From: Opitutaceae bacterium
GTDB lineage: Bacteria > Verrucomicrobiota > Verrucomicrobiia > Opitutales > Opitutaceae
Assembly (NCBI GenBank): GCA_016795545.1
Contig: JAEUGX010000066.1
Location: forward strand, 1-64,000
Reading direction: 5' to 3'
DNA: 64,000 nt
The position numbers and the translations under genes are program-made. Under the pieces are notes generated by a model. The model searched no databases. It was not told the origin of the DNA and worked only from the letters and a program-made list of their open reading frames with translations. Below, piece by piece: positions 34,518 through 46,198 of this stretch; within the stretch, counting starts at the first letter, position 1; each line of letters starts with the position of its first letter.

Positions 34518-36479
34518 ATGTTCGGCCCCGCACGATTTTTTCTCGGCGTCCTCACCCTGGTCACCGTCCTGCCGCCCTCCCGCGGCCTGGCTCAGGGCCT
34601 CGGCTCCGGCAGCGGCTCCACCCCGGCCCGCACCGCCGCCCCGGCGGCGGGTTTCGGCCCCGGCCCGGCAGCCTCCGTCGCGCCCAAGCTCGACCCCGAG
34701 GCGCGCAAACTCGCCGAGGAGATCCACCGCACCCTCGCCCCCACCCATTCGCCCGCGGAGATCGGCAACACCGCCGTCGGCCTCTGGATGGTCGGGCGCC
34801 TGCAGGTCGCGCTCCACCTCATGGGCAAAGCCGTCGCCGCGGATCCGGCCAACCCCGACAACCAGTGCAACTACGCCGCCATGCTCACCATGAGCGGCGG
34901 CGCCGAGCTGGCGATCCCCCTCCTGGAAAAGCTCGCGCAGCGCTATCCGCAAAACAGCACCGTGCTGAACAACCTCGGCCAGGCCTATTACCAAGCGGGG
35001 CAGGAAGACGAGGCCGAGCCGCAACTCGCCCGCGCCCTCGCCGTCGCTCCCGCCCACCCGCAGGCTGCCGCCACCGCGGCCCAGATCGCCCGGGCCAAGG
35101 GGAACACCGACCAGGCCGCCGCGCTCGCCAAACAGGCCGTCCAGCGCAGCCTCTCCCGCGACAAACTGAACGATCTCCGCAAGCTCCGCGCCAAGCTCAC
35201 CCTCGACGACCTCAAGGCCTACCGTCCGGCCGACCCCGATCCGCTCGGGCTGAAGGCTTTCACCCATCCCGAATTTCCCCGCACCGCCGCCGAGGAAGCC
35301 CGCACGCGCCGCGAGTGGAAAGCCTTCTACGCGGACCTCGCCTCGCGCACCGAGGCCGTGATGAAGCAGCGCCATGCCCTCGCCGCCCCCCGGCAGGCCG
35401 CCGCCGCCGCGCAAGCCCAGGCGGCGCTGGCACAACTGCAGTCCGGCCAGATGCCCACCGCGCAGGGCCCATCAGCCGCAAACACCACCCGCACCTCGGC
35501 GTTCTCCCTATCGACCGGAACACCGGATGCGGACTCCGCCAAATCCGCCGAGAAAACCATCCGTCCGCGGGCGCGGCGCGCCGAGCTCATGCTGAAACTG
35601 CTGCGCGAGGACAACGGAGCGAAATTCCGCCTGCAGCAAGCCAAGCAAGCCCTCGACGCCCGCACCGCGCAAGTCCGTCAGCTGATCCGCACCGAATACG
35701 GCCCCGCCTACGACAAGATCGAAAAAAGGCAGGCCCACCAGGTGGGCGAAGGGCTCGCCAACCAGAGCTTCTGCGATGAATTCACCAGCCTGGCCGACCG
35801 GTATCTCGCGCAATGGAGCGATCAACGCGCCGAACTCTTCGACGCCTACCTCCACCAGCTCCGCCTGAAGCTGAGCGAGGAGGTCTACTGGAAGCAGTTC
35901 GTCCAGTCGAAGGACGATTTCCGCCTGACCGTGCTCGACGCCCAGATCGAGTGGCTCGCAGCCTACCACGCCACCGGCGTCAGCACCGACGGCACCATCC
36001 GCGATGACCGCGGCATGATCCCGCTCCAGGTCGACGAGGAATGCCTTCGCCAGAAAAGCGCCCCACGCAACCTGCGTCTCGCCCATTTCAACGACGTCCA
36101 TTGCCAGTATCACTCCGAGCTCAATCTCGGCATCGGCAGCATTGTCACCGACTGCGACAAGATGGTCTCCACGCTCGGCGTCGGGCCCGTGCAGCTCGGC
36201 CTGAGCCAGGACATGGCGCAGGGCACGGATTTCGTCGACAGCTTCGTCAGCTGCAACGTCGAGATCAGCGCCGGCAAAAGCGCCGGCGTCGACGTCGGCC
36301 CCATCAGTGTCGAGGTCGGAGCCGAAGGCGGCCTCGGCGTCGAGATCGGCCGAGACGGCATCCAGGACATCTACGTCACGGGCAAGGTCGAAGCCACGGT
36401 GGCCGACGCGGTCGGCAGCGGCGTCGAAGGCCGGATGAGCCTCATGAGCGGCTCCTCCAGCGCGAACATCCTGCGCTGA
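34518..36479 (+). CDS. Secreted TPR protein of unknown function
   Basis: A 653-residue protein with a signal peptide (FFLGVLTLVTVLPPSRGLA). Residues about 60-215 form TPR helices, such as NSTVLNNLGQAYYQAGQ and ALAVAPAHPQAAATA. An Ala/Gln-rich low-complexity linker is near residue 290, followed by a charged helical region (330-480). The C-terminal part (about 530-640) is Gly/Val-rich and beta-like, with cysteines in NDVHCQY, VTDCDKM and FVSCNVE. I do not recognise the C-terminal part. It is divergent from the ECF sigma operon, so a link to that signalling system is possible but unproven. Confidence 0.75.
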   Translation: MFGPARFFLGVLTLVTVLPPSRGLAQGLGSGSGSTPARTAAPAAGFGPGPAASVAPKLDPEARKLAEEIHRTLAPTHSPAEIGNTAVGLWMVGRLQVALHLMGKAVAADPANPDNQCNYAAMLTMSGGAELAIPLLEKLAQRYPQNSTVLNNLGQAYYQAGQEDEAEPQLARALAVAPAHPQAAATAAQIARAKGNTDQAAALAKQAVQRSLSRDKLNDLRKLRAKLTLDDLKAYRPADPDPLGLKAFTHPEFPRTAAEEARTRREWKAFYADLASRTEAVMKQRHALAAPRQAAAAAQAQAALAQLQSGQMPTAQGPSAANTTRTSAFSLSTGTPDADSAKSAEKTIRPRARRAELMLKLLREDNGAKFRLQQAKQALDARTAQVRQLIRTEYGPAYDKIEKRQAHQVGEGLANQSFCDEFTSLADRYLAQWSDQRAELFDAYLHQLRLKLSEEVYWKQFVQSKDDFRLTVLDAQIEWLAAYHATGVSTDGTIRDDRGMIPLQVDEECLRQKSAPRNLRLAHFNDVHCQYHSELNLGIGSIVTDCDKMVSTLGVGPVQLGLSQDMAQGTDFVDSFVSCNVEISAGKSAGVDVGPISVEVGAEGGLGVEIGRDGIQDIYVTGKVEATVADAVGSGVEGRMSLMSGSSSANILR

Positions 36480-36554
36480 AGCCGGCCCGGGGCCGCCGCC
36501 TGTGCAAGCAAAAGCCGCGGCCTTGCTCCCGGCAGGGCGCCCGCTGGCCGCACC

Positions 36555-39140
<2,586 letters not shown>

Positions 39141-39427
39141 GATTTTCGCCCTGATGCTGCAGCTCCCATACCCGTCCGGCCGGCGTTATTTCCCCCTCTG
39201 GGCCCGCGGCTTACCGCGGCGGCCGCCGCACCCTCCGGTGCGGGTTGTCACACCCGCGGCGCCATTCTGTCCGCGCCGTCCCAGCCTTTGTCCCGGCCCG
39301 CGGACCGCCGCCGTCCCACCGCGTTCCGGTGTCCCGGCTTCCCGCGCCCTCTCTCCGCCCGCGCGCGCGGCGCCGGCGCACCTTACCACTTGCGCCGTTG
39401 CCGCGCCCCGGTAGTGAGGAACTTTCC

Positions 39428-40735
39428 ATGGCCGATTTCCTGACCGAAGAGAAGCCCGTGACGCGCGCCCTGCTCGTGGGCGTCCAGACGCCCGAGATGG
39501 CCCCGGGCGAGGGGGCGGAGCTGCTGCTGGAGCTCAAGGAACTGGTCGAGAACCTGGCCCTCGCCGTCACCCGGACCACCCTCGTCAGCCTGCGGGACCG
39601 CCAACAGCCGAAATTCCTCATCGGCAGCGGCAAGGCCGCCGAGCTGATCGCCCAGGCCAAGGCCGACGGCGCCGACCTGATCGTCATCGACGAGGAGCTT
39701 TCGCCGGCCCAGCAGCGCAACTGGGAGGAGGAGTCGGGTCTGGCCGTGATCGACCGGCAGGAGGTGATCCTGGAGATCTTCGCCGACCGCGCCCAGACGC
39801 GCGAGGCCGTGCTGCAGGTGGCGCTGGCCCGGATGGAATACTCGCTGCCGCGGCTGACCCGCGCCTGGTCGCACCTTTCCCGCCAGCGCGGCAAGGGCCG
39901 CCTCGGCGGCGAGGGCGAAACCCAGCTGGAGCAGGACCGGCGGCTGGTGCGCGACCGGATCACCCACCTCAAGTCGGAGCTGGCCCGGGTCATCTCCCAG
40001 CGCGCCACCCAGCGCCGCCGCCGCCAGCGCACGCCGGTGCCCGGCGCCGCCATCGTCGGCTACACCAACGCCGGCAAGTCCTCCCTGCTCAACCGCCTGA
40101 CCGGCGCCGGCGTCCTGGCGGCGGACAAGCTCTTCGCCACGCTTGATCCGACCACCCGCCAGCTCGTGCTGCCGGACGGACGCAAGCTCCTGCTCACCGA
40201 CACGGTCGGCTTCATCCGCCGCCTGCCGCACCGGCTGGTCGAGGCCTTCAAGGCCACGCTCGAGGAGGTGGTCGTGTCCGATTTCCTCATCCACCTCCTC
40301 GACGCCGCCAACCCCAACGTCGAACAGCACCAGGCCACCACCCTCGCGGTCCTCGGCGAGATCGGGGCGTCCGGCCGGCCGGTCGTGACCGTCTTCAACA
40401 AGATCGACGCCGTCGACCCCCGCGTGCTGGCCCGGCTGCGAGCCCAGCACCCCGCGGCTCTGTTCATCAGCGTGCACACCGGCGAGGGCCTCGACCCGCT
40501 GCAGCGTCGGCTGCAGGAACTGGCCGTCGACAACCAGGAATCGGTGAACCTGCTCATCCCGCACGCCCGCTACGACGTCGTCGCCCGGCTGCACGAGGCC
40601 GGACAGGTTCAGTCGCAGGAATCGGTGGACGAGGGCGTCCGCCTCTCCGGCCGCTTCCCGCAGAAGGTCGCCGCGCTCTACCGGCCTTTCGTCGTCGCCC
40701 CGGCCAAACCCCGGCGGCGCCGGTCGGCACGCTGA
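39428..40735 (+). CDS. hflX: GTPase HflX
   Basis: A 435-residue ribosome-associated GTPase that splits stalled 70S or 100S ribosomes under stress. The N-terminal HflX domain includes PKFLIGSGKAAELI and LSPAQQRNWEE. The Gly-rich linker is GRLGGEGETQLEQDRR. The G domain has G1 GYTNAGKSS near residue 212, G3 DTVGFIRRLP, G4 NKID and a C-terminal domain with a basic end. TGAGGA 8-13 nt upstream may act as Shine-Dalgarno. ATG 39428 is chosen because upstream codons are not family-like. Confidence 0.96.
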   Translation: MADFLTEEKPVTRALLVGVQTPEMAPGEGAELLLELKELVENLALAVTRTTLVSLRDRQQPKFLIGSGKAAELIAQAKADGADLIVIDEELSPAQQRNWEEESGLAVIDRQEVILEIFADRAQTREAVLQVALARMEYSLPRLTRAWSHLSRQRGKGRLGGEGETQLEQDRRLVRDRITHLKSELARVISQRATQRRRRQRTPVPGAAIVGYTNAGKSSLLNRLTGAGVLAADKLFATLDPTTRQLVLPDGRKLLLTDTVGFIRRLPHRLVEAFKATLEEVVVSDFLIHLLDAANPNVEQHQATTLAVLGEIGASGRPVVTVFNKIDAVDPRVLARLRAQHPAALFISVHTGEGLDPLQRRLQELAVDNQESVNLLIPHARYDVVARLHEAGQVQSQESVDEGVRLSGRFPQKVAALYRPFVVAPAKPRRRRSAR

Positions 40736-40859
40736 AAACCGGAACGCCGGAGGCCCGGGAAAACCCCAACTCGCCCTCCGATACCCCAGCGGTGAGGCGC
40801 TGGCAGCTTACCCCTAGAACTTAAAACCAATCATCGGCCCACGGAATGGGAGGAGGAAT

Positions 40860-40990
40860 TTAAAGGGAGCTCAGGAATGCTGAAAGGGAGTGCGATGCCC
40901 GCGAACGACGTGAATGGGCACGACTGCGGGAATTGGAGGAAGCTCAGGAAGCCTAGGCTCAGAGGGGCTACTTACCCTTATATCTTACCA
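40860..40990 (+). repeat. Family 1 dispersed repeat, copy D (degenerate)
   Basis: Contains GCTCAGGAATGCTGAAAGGG, GGGAGTGCGATGCCCGC and GAACGACGTGAATGGG, then a second CTCAGGAAGCCTAGG and CTACTTACCC. Order and sequence match copy A read on its minus strand. A tail-like fragment (CTTACCCCTAGAACTTAAAACC in two pieces) lies before it at about 40807-40828. It overlaps the stop of the convergent YdcF-like gene. Confidence 0.5.
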
Positions 40991-41752
40991 CGCTCCCCCT
41001 TTCACCCGCCGGGCCGCCCAATAAAAGGCCCACCCGTACGCCTCGCGCAGCGCGGTCTCCGTGTTGGCCAGGGCGTCGGCCTTGGGTACGAAATCGAGCG
41101 CGGTGAGCGGGCGGCTCCGGTCGCGCCGGAAATCGACGGGGAACGGCACCACCTCCGCCCCGGTCCGGCCGAACAGCAGCCGGGCGCGGGGCATGTGCCA
41201 GCCGGTGGTGACAAGGATCACGCGCTTCCAGCCGCGCTCCCGGACCAGGGCCGCCACGGCCCGGGCCTCGTCCGCGGTGTTGCCGACCTCGGCGGTGACG
41301 AGCATGGCCGCCGCCGGCACGCCCCGGCGGCCGGCCTCCTCGCGGCACAGCTCGCCCTCGACCACTTCGCGCCCGTTCCCGGGGATCCGGCCGCCGGTGA
41401 AAACCAGCAGCGGCGCGCGGCCGGCGGCCCAGAGCCGGATGCCCGCCTCGAGCCGCTCGCCGGGCTCGGCGACGTTGCCGGCGAATCCCGGTGGCGCCGG
41501 CGGACCGAAGATCCCCCCGAGCACCACCACCGCATCGGCCGCGGGCGCGTCGGCCCACGCCACCGCCGCGTGGCGCGACTCCAACCCGCCGATCAGGCGG
41601 TCGCCCGTGAACGGGATGCTCGCGGCGTAGAGCAATCCCAGCGCCGCCGCGACCGGCCAGCGCCGGCCGCGCCAGAGCGCGATCGCCAGCAGCAGCAGCA
41701 CGAGGCCGAGCGGCAGGACGAACACGGGCAGCAGCTTGTGGAGGAAAAGCAT
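40985..41752 (-). CDS. YdcF/ElyC-type DUF218 protein
   Basis: A 255-residue protein with two N-terminal membrane helices (about 5-25 and 31-48) and a DUF218 domain. The motifs ADAVVVLGG (near residue 72), GRAPLLVFTGG, NTADEARAVAALV and VILVTTGWHMPRA are typical of the SanA/YdcF/ElyC superfamily. E. coli ElyC affects peptidoglycan and undecaprenyl-phosphate metabolism. The precise role is unknown. The stop lies at the edge of a Family 1 repeat, and it follows the GIY-YIG gene by 10 nt. Confidence 0.87.
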   Translation of the reverse strand: MLFLHKLLPVFVLPLGLVLLLLAIALWRGRRWPVAAALGLLYAASIPFTGDRLIGGLESRHAAVAWADAPAADAVVVLGGIFGPPAPPGFAGNVAEPGERLEAGIRLWAAGRAPLLVFTGGRIPGNGREVVEGELCREEAGRRGVPAAAMLVTAEVGNTADEARAVAALVRERGWKRVILVTTGWHMPRARLLFGRTGAEVVPFPVDFRRDRSRPLTALDFVPKADALANTETALREAYGWAFYWAARRVKGGAW

Positions 41753-41762
41753 CGTCGGACGC

Positions 41763-42038
41763 CTACCGCGGCGGCACCACCAGCCGGCCCTGGATCAGCG
41801 CCTGCTTCTCCCGGCGGGTGAGCTGCTTCAGCTGGTATTCCCGCCGCAGCGCCCGGGTGAGGGTGAGCGGACCCTCGTCGTACACCAGCCGGACGGGCCG
41901 GCGCGAGCGCGTGTACTTCGCGCCGCGGCCGGCGTTGTGGACCCGCACCCGCGCCGCGACCTCCCGCGCGGTGCCGGTGTAGAAGGTTCCGTCCGCGCAG
42001 CGGACGATATAGACAAACGCCTGGCGGACCCGCGCCAC
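41763..42038 (-). CDS. GIY-YIG family nuclease (UPF0213-like)
   Basis: A 91-residue single-domain protein with a GTG start. FVYIVRCADGTFYTGTA (8-24) contains the GIY-YIG signature, and Arg in RVRVHNAGRGAKYTRSRRP and Glu in RREYQLK fit the active-site pattern. Small stand-alone members are common in bacteria, and their physiological role is unknown; some bind DNA only. It overlaps no neighbour and is 19 nt from the acyltransferase stop. Confidence 0.9.
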   Translation of the reverse strand: MARVRQAFVYIVRCADGTFYTGTAREVAARVRVHNAGRGAKYTRSRRPVRLVYDEGPLTLTRALRREYQLKQLTRREKQALIQGRLVVPPR

Positions 42039-42057
42039 CGGTCGTGCTCCGGGCGCC

Positions 42058-42738
42058 TCAGCGACCCTGCAGCTCGTGCGCGAACTCCTGCCGCCACGTG
42101 CCGTCGTCGGGCCGGTTGTCCCACAGATCCGTGCCGCCGAACACCTGCTGCGGGTCGTTGCCGCGACCGAACTTCTCGGGCAGCGGCTGCGCCCGCGCCG
42201 GGTTGCCGTACGCGAGCGAGTTGGCCGGGATGTCCTTCACCACCACGGCGCCCGCGCCGACAAAGACGTTGTCGCCGATCGTCACGCCGGGACAGATGGT
42301 GACCCCGCCGCCGATCATGACGTGGTTGCCGATCGTCGCGCCCTTCACCACCGGCTCGCGCATCGGGAGGCGCGCGTTGAGGAAGGTCGTGCCCGGGCCG
42401 ATGAACACCATGTTGCCGATCACCGTGCGGCTTGGCACGTACACGTGGGCCATGATCTTCACGCCGTAACCGATCTTCAGCCGGCCCTCGAGCGTGCTGC
42501 CGTGCAGCACCACCACGCGGTCGCCGATCTCGCACTCGGCGCGGATGAGGACGTTGTGCCCGCAGGTGAAGCGCCGGCCGATCACCGTGTCGGCATAGAT
42601 GACCGTCCCGCTGTGGATCTTGGCCCGCTCGCCGATGCGGACGGGCTGCCGGCAGCCGGGGTAGCGGTAACCGAGCATGACATTGGGCGCGATCTCGGAA
42701 CCGGGGCCGACCTCGCTGTAATCTTCGTGCTTGTTCAT
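42058..42738 (-). CDS. Hexapeptide-repeat acyltransferase
   Basis: A 226-residue left-handed beta-helix protein with repeated hexads such as IGERAKIHSGTVIYADTVIG, IGDRVVVL and IGNHVMIGGGVTICPGVTIG. The short loop NARLPMRE interrupts the helix. Such proteins acetylate or succinylate sugars, often nucleotide-linked ones, as trimers. The donor and acceptor are unknown. The ATG (42738) overlaps the stop of the ceramidase-like gene as ATGA, so translation is coupled. Confidence 0.88.
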   Translation of the reverse strand: MNKHEDYSEVGPGSEIAPNVMLGYRYPGCRQPVRIGERAKIHSGTVIYADTVIGRRFTCGHNVLIRAECEIGDRVVVLHGSTLEGRLKIGYGVKIMAHVYVPSRTVIGNMVFIGPGTTFLNARLPMREPVVKGATIGNHVMIGGGVTICPGVTIGDNVFVGAGAVVVKDIPANSLAYGNPARAQPLPEKFGRGNDPQQVFGGTDLWDNRPDDGTWRQEFAHELQGR

Positions 42739-44195
42739 AATAGAATCTCCTCCAGCGCCCGCACCCCGGCCGTCGCGGCCGCATCCCCGGCCGGCGCCTG
42801 GTACGGGGGGATGTTGCGGGTGTAGCGGAAAAAGCCTCCCATGTACTCGCGGTCGTCGGCCGCGGACGCGTCCGGGATGTAGGCGCACTTCGAGCCGCCG
42901 CTGAATCCGCCGCTGTAGCCGCAGGGCAGGATGCACGGCAGCGGCGCCTCCCGCTTGAGCTTCAGGCCGGTGCGCACGAAGGGCTCGAAGGGCAGCGCGA
43001 CCAGCCCGACGTCGCCGATCCGCACCACCTCGACCGCGACGGGCAGCGACTTCAGCACGCTGTCCCCGCGGCCCTCCGCCTGCACGCGCAGGGCCCACTC
43101 GTACCAGGGCTGGACCATCTCGACCAGCCGGGCCCTGTAGGGCGGCGTCAGCGCCCGGGGAAAATTCATGCCCACGCACTCCCGCGTGTCCTCGTCACCC
43201 GCCCGCCCCCGGGCCACGAACCGCCGGATGTCGTCTAGGTCGCGCTGCAGCTCCGCCACGGGCGGCAGCGGCGCCAGGGGGATCTGCGCCAGCACGCCGT
43301 GCCGCCGCAGCCCGGAGCGGGCCGAGGGCCGGCGCCCCTCGACCGCCTTCAAGAAAGACTCCGCCAGCCATTCGCCGAACTGGCGCGCCTGCGCCACGGT
43401 GCCCGTCAGCAGGTGCTTGGCGTTGATGTCGCCGGCGCAGCCCTGCAGGAACGCGACCGGCGCGCCCAGCCGCTCCGCCAGGATCTCGCCGGCCACCTGC
43501 GGGTACTCGCCGAACACGATCATGCGCTCGGGACGGTAGGCCGTCACCGGGTGACCCGTGAAATGGGCCAGCGCCGCCACCACCCCGCGCGCGCCGCGGA
43601 ACAGGACGACCGAGGCGTCGGGATCGATCTCCCCCCGGTAATCCTCCCCCAGCAGCAGCCGGTCCTCCTCCCGGATGAAGTACGCGCGGCCGTCCGGCCG
43701 CCGGCCCCGCCGGTTGTAGGTAAAACGGGTCTCCGGGCTCACCCCCCACTCCACCGTCACCGGCTCCAGCCGGCCCGGCAGCGGCGCCAGCGCGGCGCGG
43801 AGCAGCCCGATGAACTCGCGGCCCAGCGCGTTGAGCCGCCCGAGCGGGGCGAAACCCGGCGCGGGCGCGGGTGCGACCGGCTCGATGAAGGCGGGCACGC
43901 AATGGTTGTGCGACGAGACGAAGATGACCTGCTCCGGTTGGAGCCCGGCCGACTCCGCCACCGCGCCGTAGATGGCCTGGCGCATCTCCGTGGTCTGCAC
44001 CGGCACCGAGGACGTGATGAGGCAGAGGTGGGTGAGACCGTCGCTCAGCAGCACGACCGTGGTCTTGAGGTCGCCATGGACCTCCGCGATCGCGGACCCG
44101 GTGACGGCGTGGGCCGCGCCGGCCGCGCCCACCGTCGGCTGGATGGCAAACGTGACGGCGGAGGCCTTCAGGGCGAGGGTGTCGGCGGCACTCAT
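42735..44195 (-). CDS. Neutral/alkaline ceramidase-like protein
   Basis: A 486-residue protein without a clear signal peptide. The N-terminal half has the ceramidase-like pattern of a nucleotide-free metal site: VIFVSSHNHCVPAF near residue 95 (usual motif S-H-T-H) and ALAHFTGHPV near residue 210, with FLQGCAGDINAKH near residue 250. These match the domain of neutral ceramidase-like proteins common in Planctomycetes and Verrucomicrobia. The true substrate is probably not ceramide. It is coupled to the acyltransferase and lies downstream of the GntR gene in opposite orientation to TSUP. Confidence 0.8.
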   Translation of the reverse strand: MSAADTLALKASAVTFAIQPTVGAAGAAHAVTGSAIAEVHGDLKTTVVLLSDGLTHLCLITSSVPVQTTEMRQAIYGAVAESAGLQPEQVIFVSSHNHCVPAFIEPVAPAPAPGFAPLGRLNALGREFIGLLRAALAPLPGRLEPVTVEWGVSPETRFTYNRRGRRPDGRAYFIREEDRLLLGEDYRGEIDPDASVVLFRGARGVVAALAHFTGHPVTAYRPERMIVFGEYPQVAGEILAERLGAPVAFLQGCAGDINAKHLLTGTVAQARQFGEWLAESFLKAVEGRRPSARSGLRRHGVLAQIPLAPLPPVAELQRDLDDIRRFVARGRAGDEDTRECVGMNFPRALTPPYRARLVEMVQPWYEWALRVQAEGRGDSVLKSLPVAVEVVRIGDVGLVALPFEPFVRTGLKLKREAPLPCILPCGYSGGFSGGSKCAYIPDASAADDREYMGGFFRYTRNIPPYQAPAGDAAATAGVRALEEILL

Positions 44196-44296
44196 GCGCC
44201 GGAATCCCGGAGGCGCACACCGGCCGCGCGGCCGGACGCCGGGTCACCAACGACAACACAGGGTGAAGCCATCATCATGGATGCGGGCCGCGAGGC

Positions 44297-45049
44297 TCAG
44301 ATCTTGTAGCTCAGCTCTTCCTCGGTGAAGCGCGCCGCGAGGTAATGGTGCGAGGCGCGCGTCATGCCCTGGATCGTGCGATCGACGATGTCCTGGATGT
44401 GGAAACCCATCACCGTGCGGGCCGCCTCGGCGTCCCCCCGCTCGATCGCCTGGAAGATCCGCTCGTGCATGTCCAGGACCTCCGCGCAATGCGCGTCCCG
44501 GTCGGCCCGCCGGACCTCGGGCGCCGCACGGTCCTCCCGGTCGGCGCCGGACATCACCCGGTTGATCAGGTGCAGGCGCAGGATCTCGCGCTTGATAAGG
44601 TCGTTCTTGGCCGCGCCGATGACCGCGAGGTGGAAGCGGATGTCCTCGCTGCGCAGCTGCGCCATCAGCGCCTCGCCGTCCTCGAGCCCGCGCACCTGGT
44701 TCGTCAGGTCCCGCAGGTATTTCAGCGTGAACCCGATCTCCTCCAGGTCCGCCAGCGTCCGGTTCCGGGCCGCCAGGGCCGCCGCGTGGCTCTCGAGCGC
44801 CAGCCGCAGCTCGCACAGCTCCCGGAACTCCCGCAGGTCCATCGTCTTCACGCGCGCGCCGGCGTGGGGCCGGATCACCACCAGGCCGTCGGCCTCGAGC
44901 TGGCGCAGCGCGTCGCGCACCGGCGTGCGGCTGATCTTGATCCGGGCCGAAAGCGCCTCCGTCATGAGCGCGTATCCGGGGGGAAACTCCCCGCTCAGGA
45001 TTCGCTTGCGGATGTAGTCGTAGGCCACATCGGAATTCACGCCTCTCAT
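44297..45049 (-). CDS. GntR/FadR-family (FCD) transcriptional regulator
   Basis: A 250-residue regulator with a GntR winged helix (about 8-72: RISRTPVRDALRQLEADGLV) and an all-helical FCD effector domain (80-240). Metal-binding His residues lie in RFHLAVIG and near HIQDIVDR. FCD regulators sense organic acids such as hexuronates or oxo acids. The palindrome CTGTATACAG stands 19 nt upstream of the ATG, likely its own operator. The divergent gene encodes a TSUP permease. The ceramidase-like gene follows 101 nt downstream. Confidence 0.9.
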   Translation of the reverse strand: MRGVNSDVAYDYIRKRILSGEFPPGYALMTEALSARIKISRTPVRDALRQLEADGLVVIRPHAGARVKTMDLREFRELCELRLALESHAAALAARNRTLADLEEIGFTLKYLRDLTNQVRGLEDGEALMAQLRSEDIRFHLAVIGAAKNDLIKREILRLHLINRVMSGADREDRAAPEVRRADRDAHCAEVLDMHERIFQAIERGDAEAARTVMGFHIQDIVDRTIQGMTRASHHYLAARFTEEELSYKI

Positions 45050-45067
45050 CGTCGCCGAGCGTGGGTT

Positions 45068-45077
45068 CTGTATACAG
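45068..45077. promoter_or_regulatory. Palindromic operator CTGTATACAG
   Basis: A perfect 10-bp palindrome between the divergent GntR and TSUP genes. Related FCD regulators (ExuR, UxuR type) bind T-GGTATACC-A sites with the same GTATAC core. This suggests autoregulation and control of the permease. Confidence 0.5.
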
Positions 45078-45209
45078 GCACGGCAAGCCCCAATCCCGCT
45101 CTGCATCCGCGGTCGCCGGACCGCGACCAGTTTGCCATTGAACCCGCCGGCGGTTGACGTGACATGGACGCCCCATGCCCCGCTCCGTTCCCGTCCGGCC
45201 GCCCCGTCC

Positions 45210-45950
45210 ATGACCCCGACCGAGATCGCCGTCTTCGTGCTGGTGGTGGCCGTCGGCTCCGCCACCCAGGCCATCACCGGGTTCGGCTTCGGCTTGGTGG
45301 CCCTCGGGCTGCTCGGCTGGTGGATGGAGCTGCGCGAGGCCTCCGTGCTGCTGGCGCCGGCCGGACTGGCCATGAACGCCCTGATCTTCCTCCGGCTCCG
45401 GCGCCACTTCACCTGGACGGGCCTCGGGCCGCTGGCCGTCGCGGGGCTGGTGGCCGTGCCCCTCGGCGGGCTGGTGCTGCTGCACGTCAGCCTGCGCTGG
45501 CTGGAGCTGGCGCTGGCCGCCGTCATGTTCGCCAGCGCCGCCCAGGGCCTGCGCCGCCGCCGTGACGACGCCCCCCGGACCTGGCATCCCGTGACCGCGG
45601 GGGTGCCGTGCGGGTTCGTCGGCGGACTGCTGACCGGCGCCTACGGCATCGGGGGCCCGCCCGTCGTCAGCTACCTGCTGAACCGGCCCCTCGACCGCTT
45701 CCAGTTCATCGCCGCCACGCAGGCGCTCTTCGGCGTCGCCGCGGTGGTGCGCGTGACCCAATTCGTGTGGCTCGGGCAGATCGGTCGGGAGCACCTGCCG
45801 CTCGTGCTCCCGGCCGTCGCCGGCGCCGCCGCCGGGGTCACCGTCGGCGTGCATCTCCTGCACCGGATGTCGGACCGGCGCGTCCGGCAGATCGTGCTCT
45901 GGTTCGTGGTGGCGTGCGGCGCGCGCTACCTGTGGGCCGCGCTGGCCTGA
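45210..45950 (+). CDS. TSUP family (sulfite exporter TauE/SafE) permease
   Basis: A 246-residue membrane protein with about eight helices and TSUP motifs: AITGFGFGLVALGLL near residue 22 and TGAYGIGGPPVVSYLL near residue 145. TSUP proteins export or import small anions such as sulfite, sulfonates or organic acids. Position beside an FCD-type GntR gene suggests a carboxylate or sulfonate substrate. ATG 45210 is chosen as the first codon of the hydrophobic core. The gene ends before a Family 1/2 repeat region. Confidence 0.85.
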   Translation: MTPTEIAVFVLVVAVGSATQAITGFGFGLVALGLLGWWMELREASVLLAPAGLAMNALIFLRLRRHFTWTGLGPLAVAGLVAVPLGGLVLLHVSLRWLELALAAVMFASAAQGLRRRRDDAPRTWHPVTAGVPCGFVGGLLTGAYGIGGPPVVSYLLNRPLDRFQFIAATQALFGVAAVVRVTQFVWLGQIGREHLPLVLPAVAGAAAGVTVGVHLLHRMSDRRVRQIVLWFVVACGARYLWAALA

Positions 45951-46102
45951 TCCGGGATCAGGCGGTTGAGAGAGCCGACTTTTCGGCTTTCGCTACGACT
46001 TCCCCGAGCCCAATCCCGCCGGGAGGGCCGGGCGAGAGGCAAGGATGCGGAGCTCAGGAAAGCAGGAAAGGCCTCGTCGGGGCGCGGTGGCGGTAGCGCC
46101 CA

Positions 46103-46174
46103 CTCCGCAGCCCTGCCCGGGAGGGCAGGGCTCAGCCGTCCGACTTGGCCATCGCTTCAACGGCTTGAGTCCGC
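46103..46174 (-). repeat. Family 2 structured repeat, copy 3
   Basis: Read on the minus strand: TGCGGACTCAAGCCGTTG, AAGCGATGGCCAAGTCGG, ACGGCTGAG, then CCCTGCCCTCCCGGGCAGGG. Covariation with copy 2 is visible in the hairpin loops. A Family 1-like string GGAGCTCAGGAAAGCAGG lies upstream at about 46050. It fills the gap between convergent TSUP and MFS genes. Confidence 0.6.
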
Positions 46175-46198
46175 AGCGATGGCGGCGGCCGGGGAGGC

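Noticed and set aside
39141-39427. Gene between clpB and hflX
   Set aside because: The 287-nt gap has only Pro/Ala/Arg-rich short frames. It is more likely the divergent promoter region.
42735-44195. True secreted neutral ceramidase
   Set aside because: There is no clear signal peptide, and the SHNH motif differs from the usual one. Only the fold relation is claimed.
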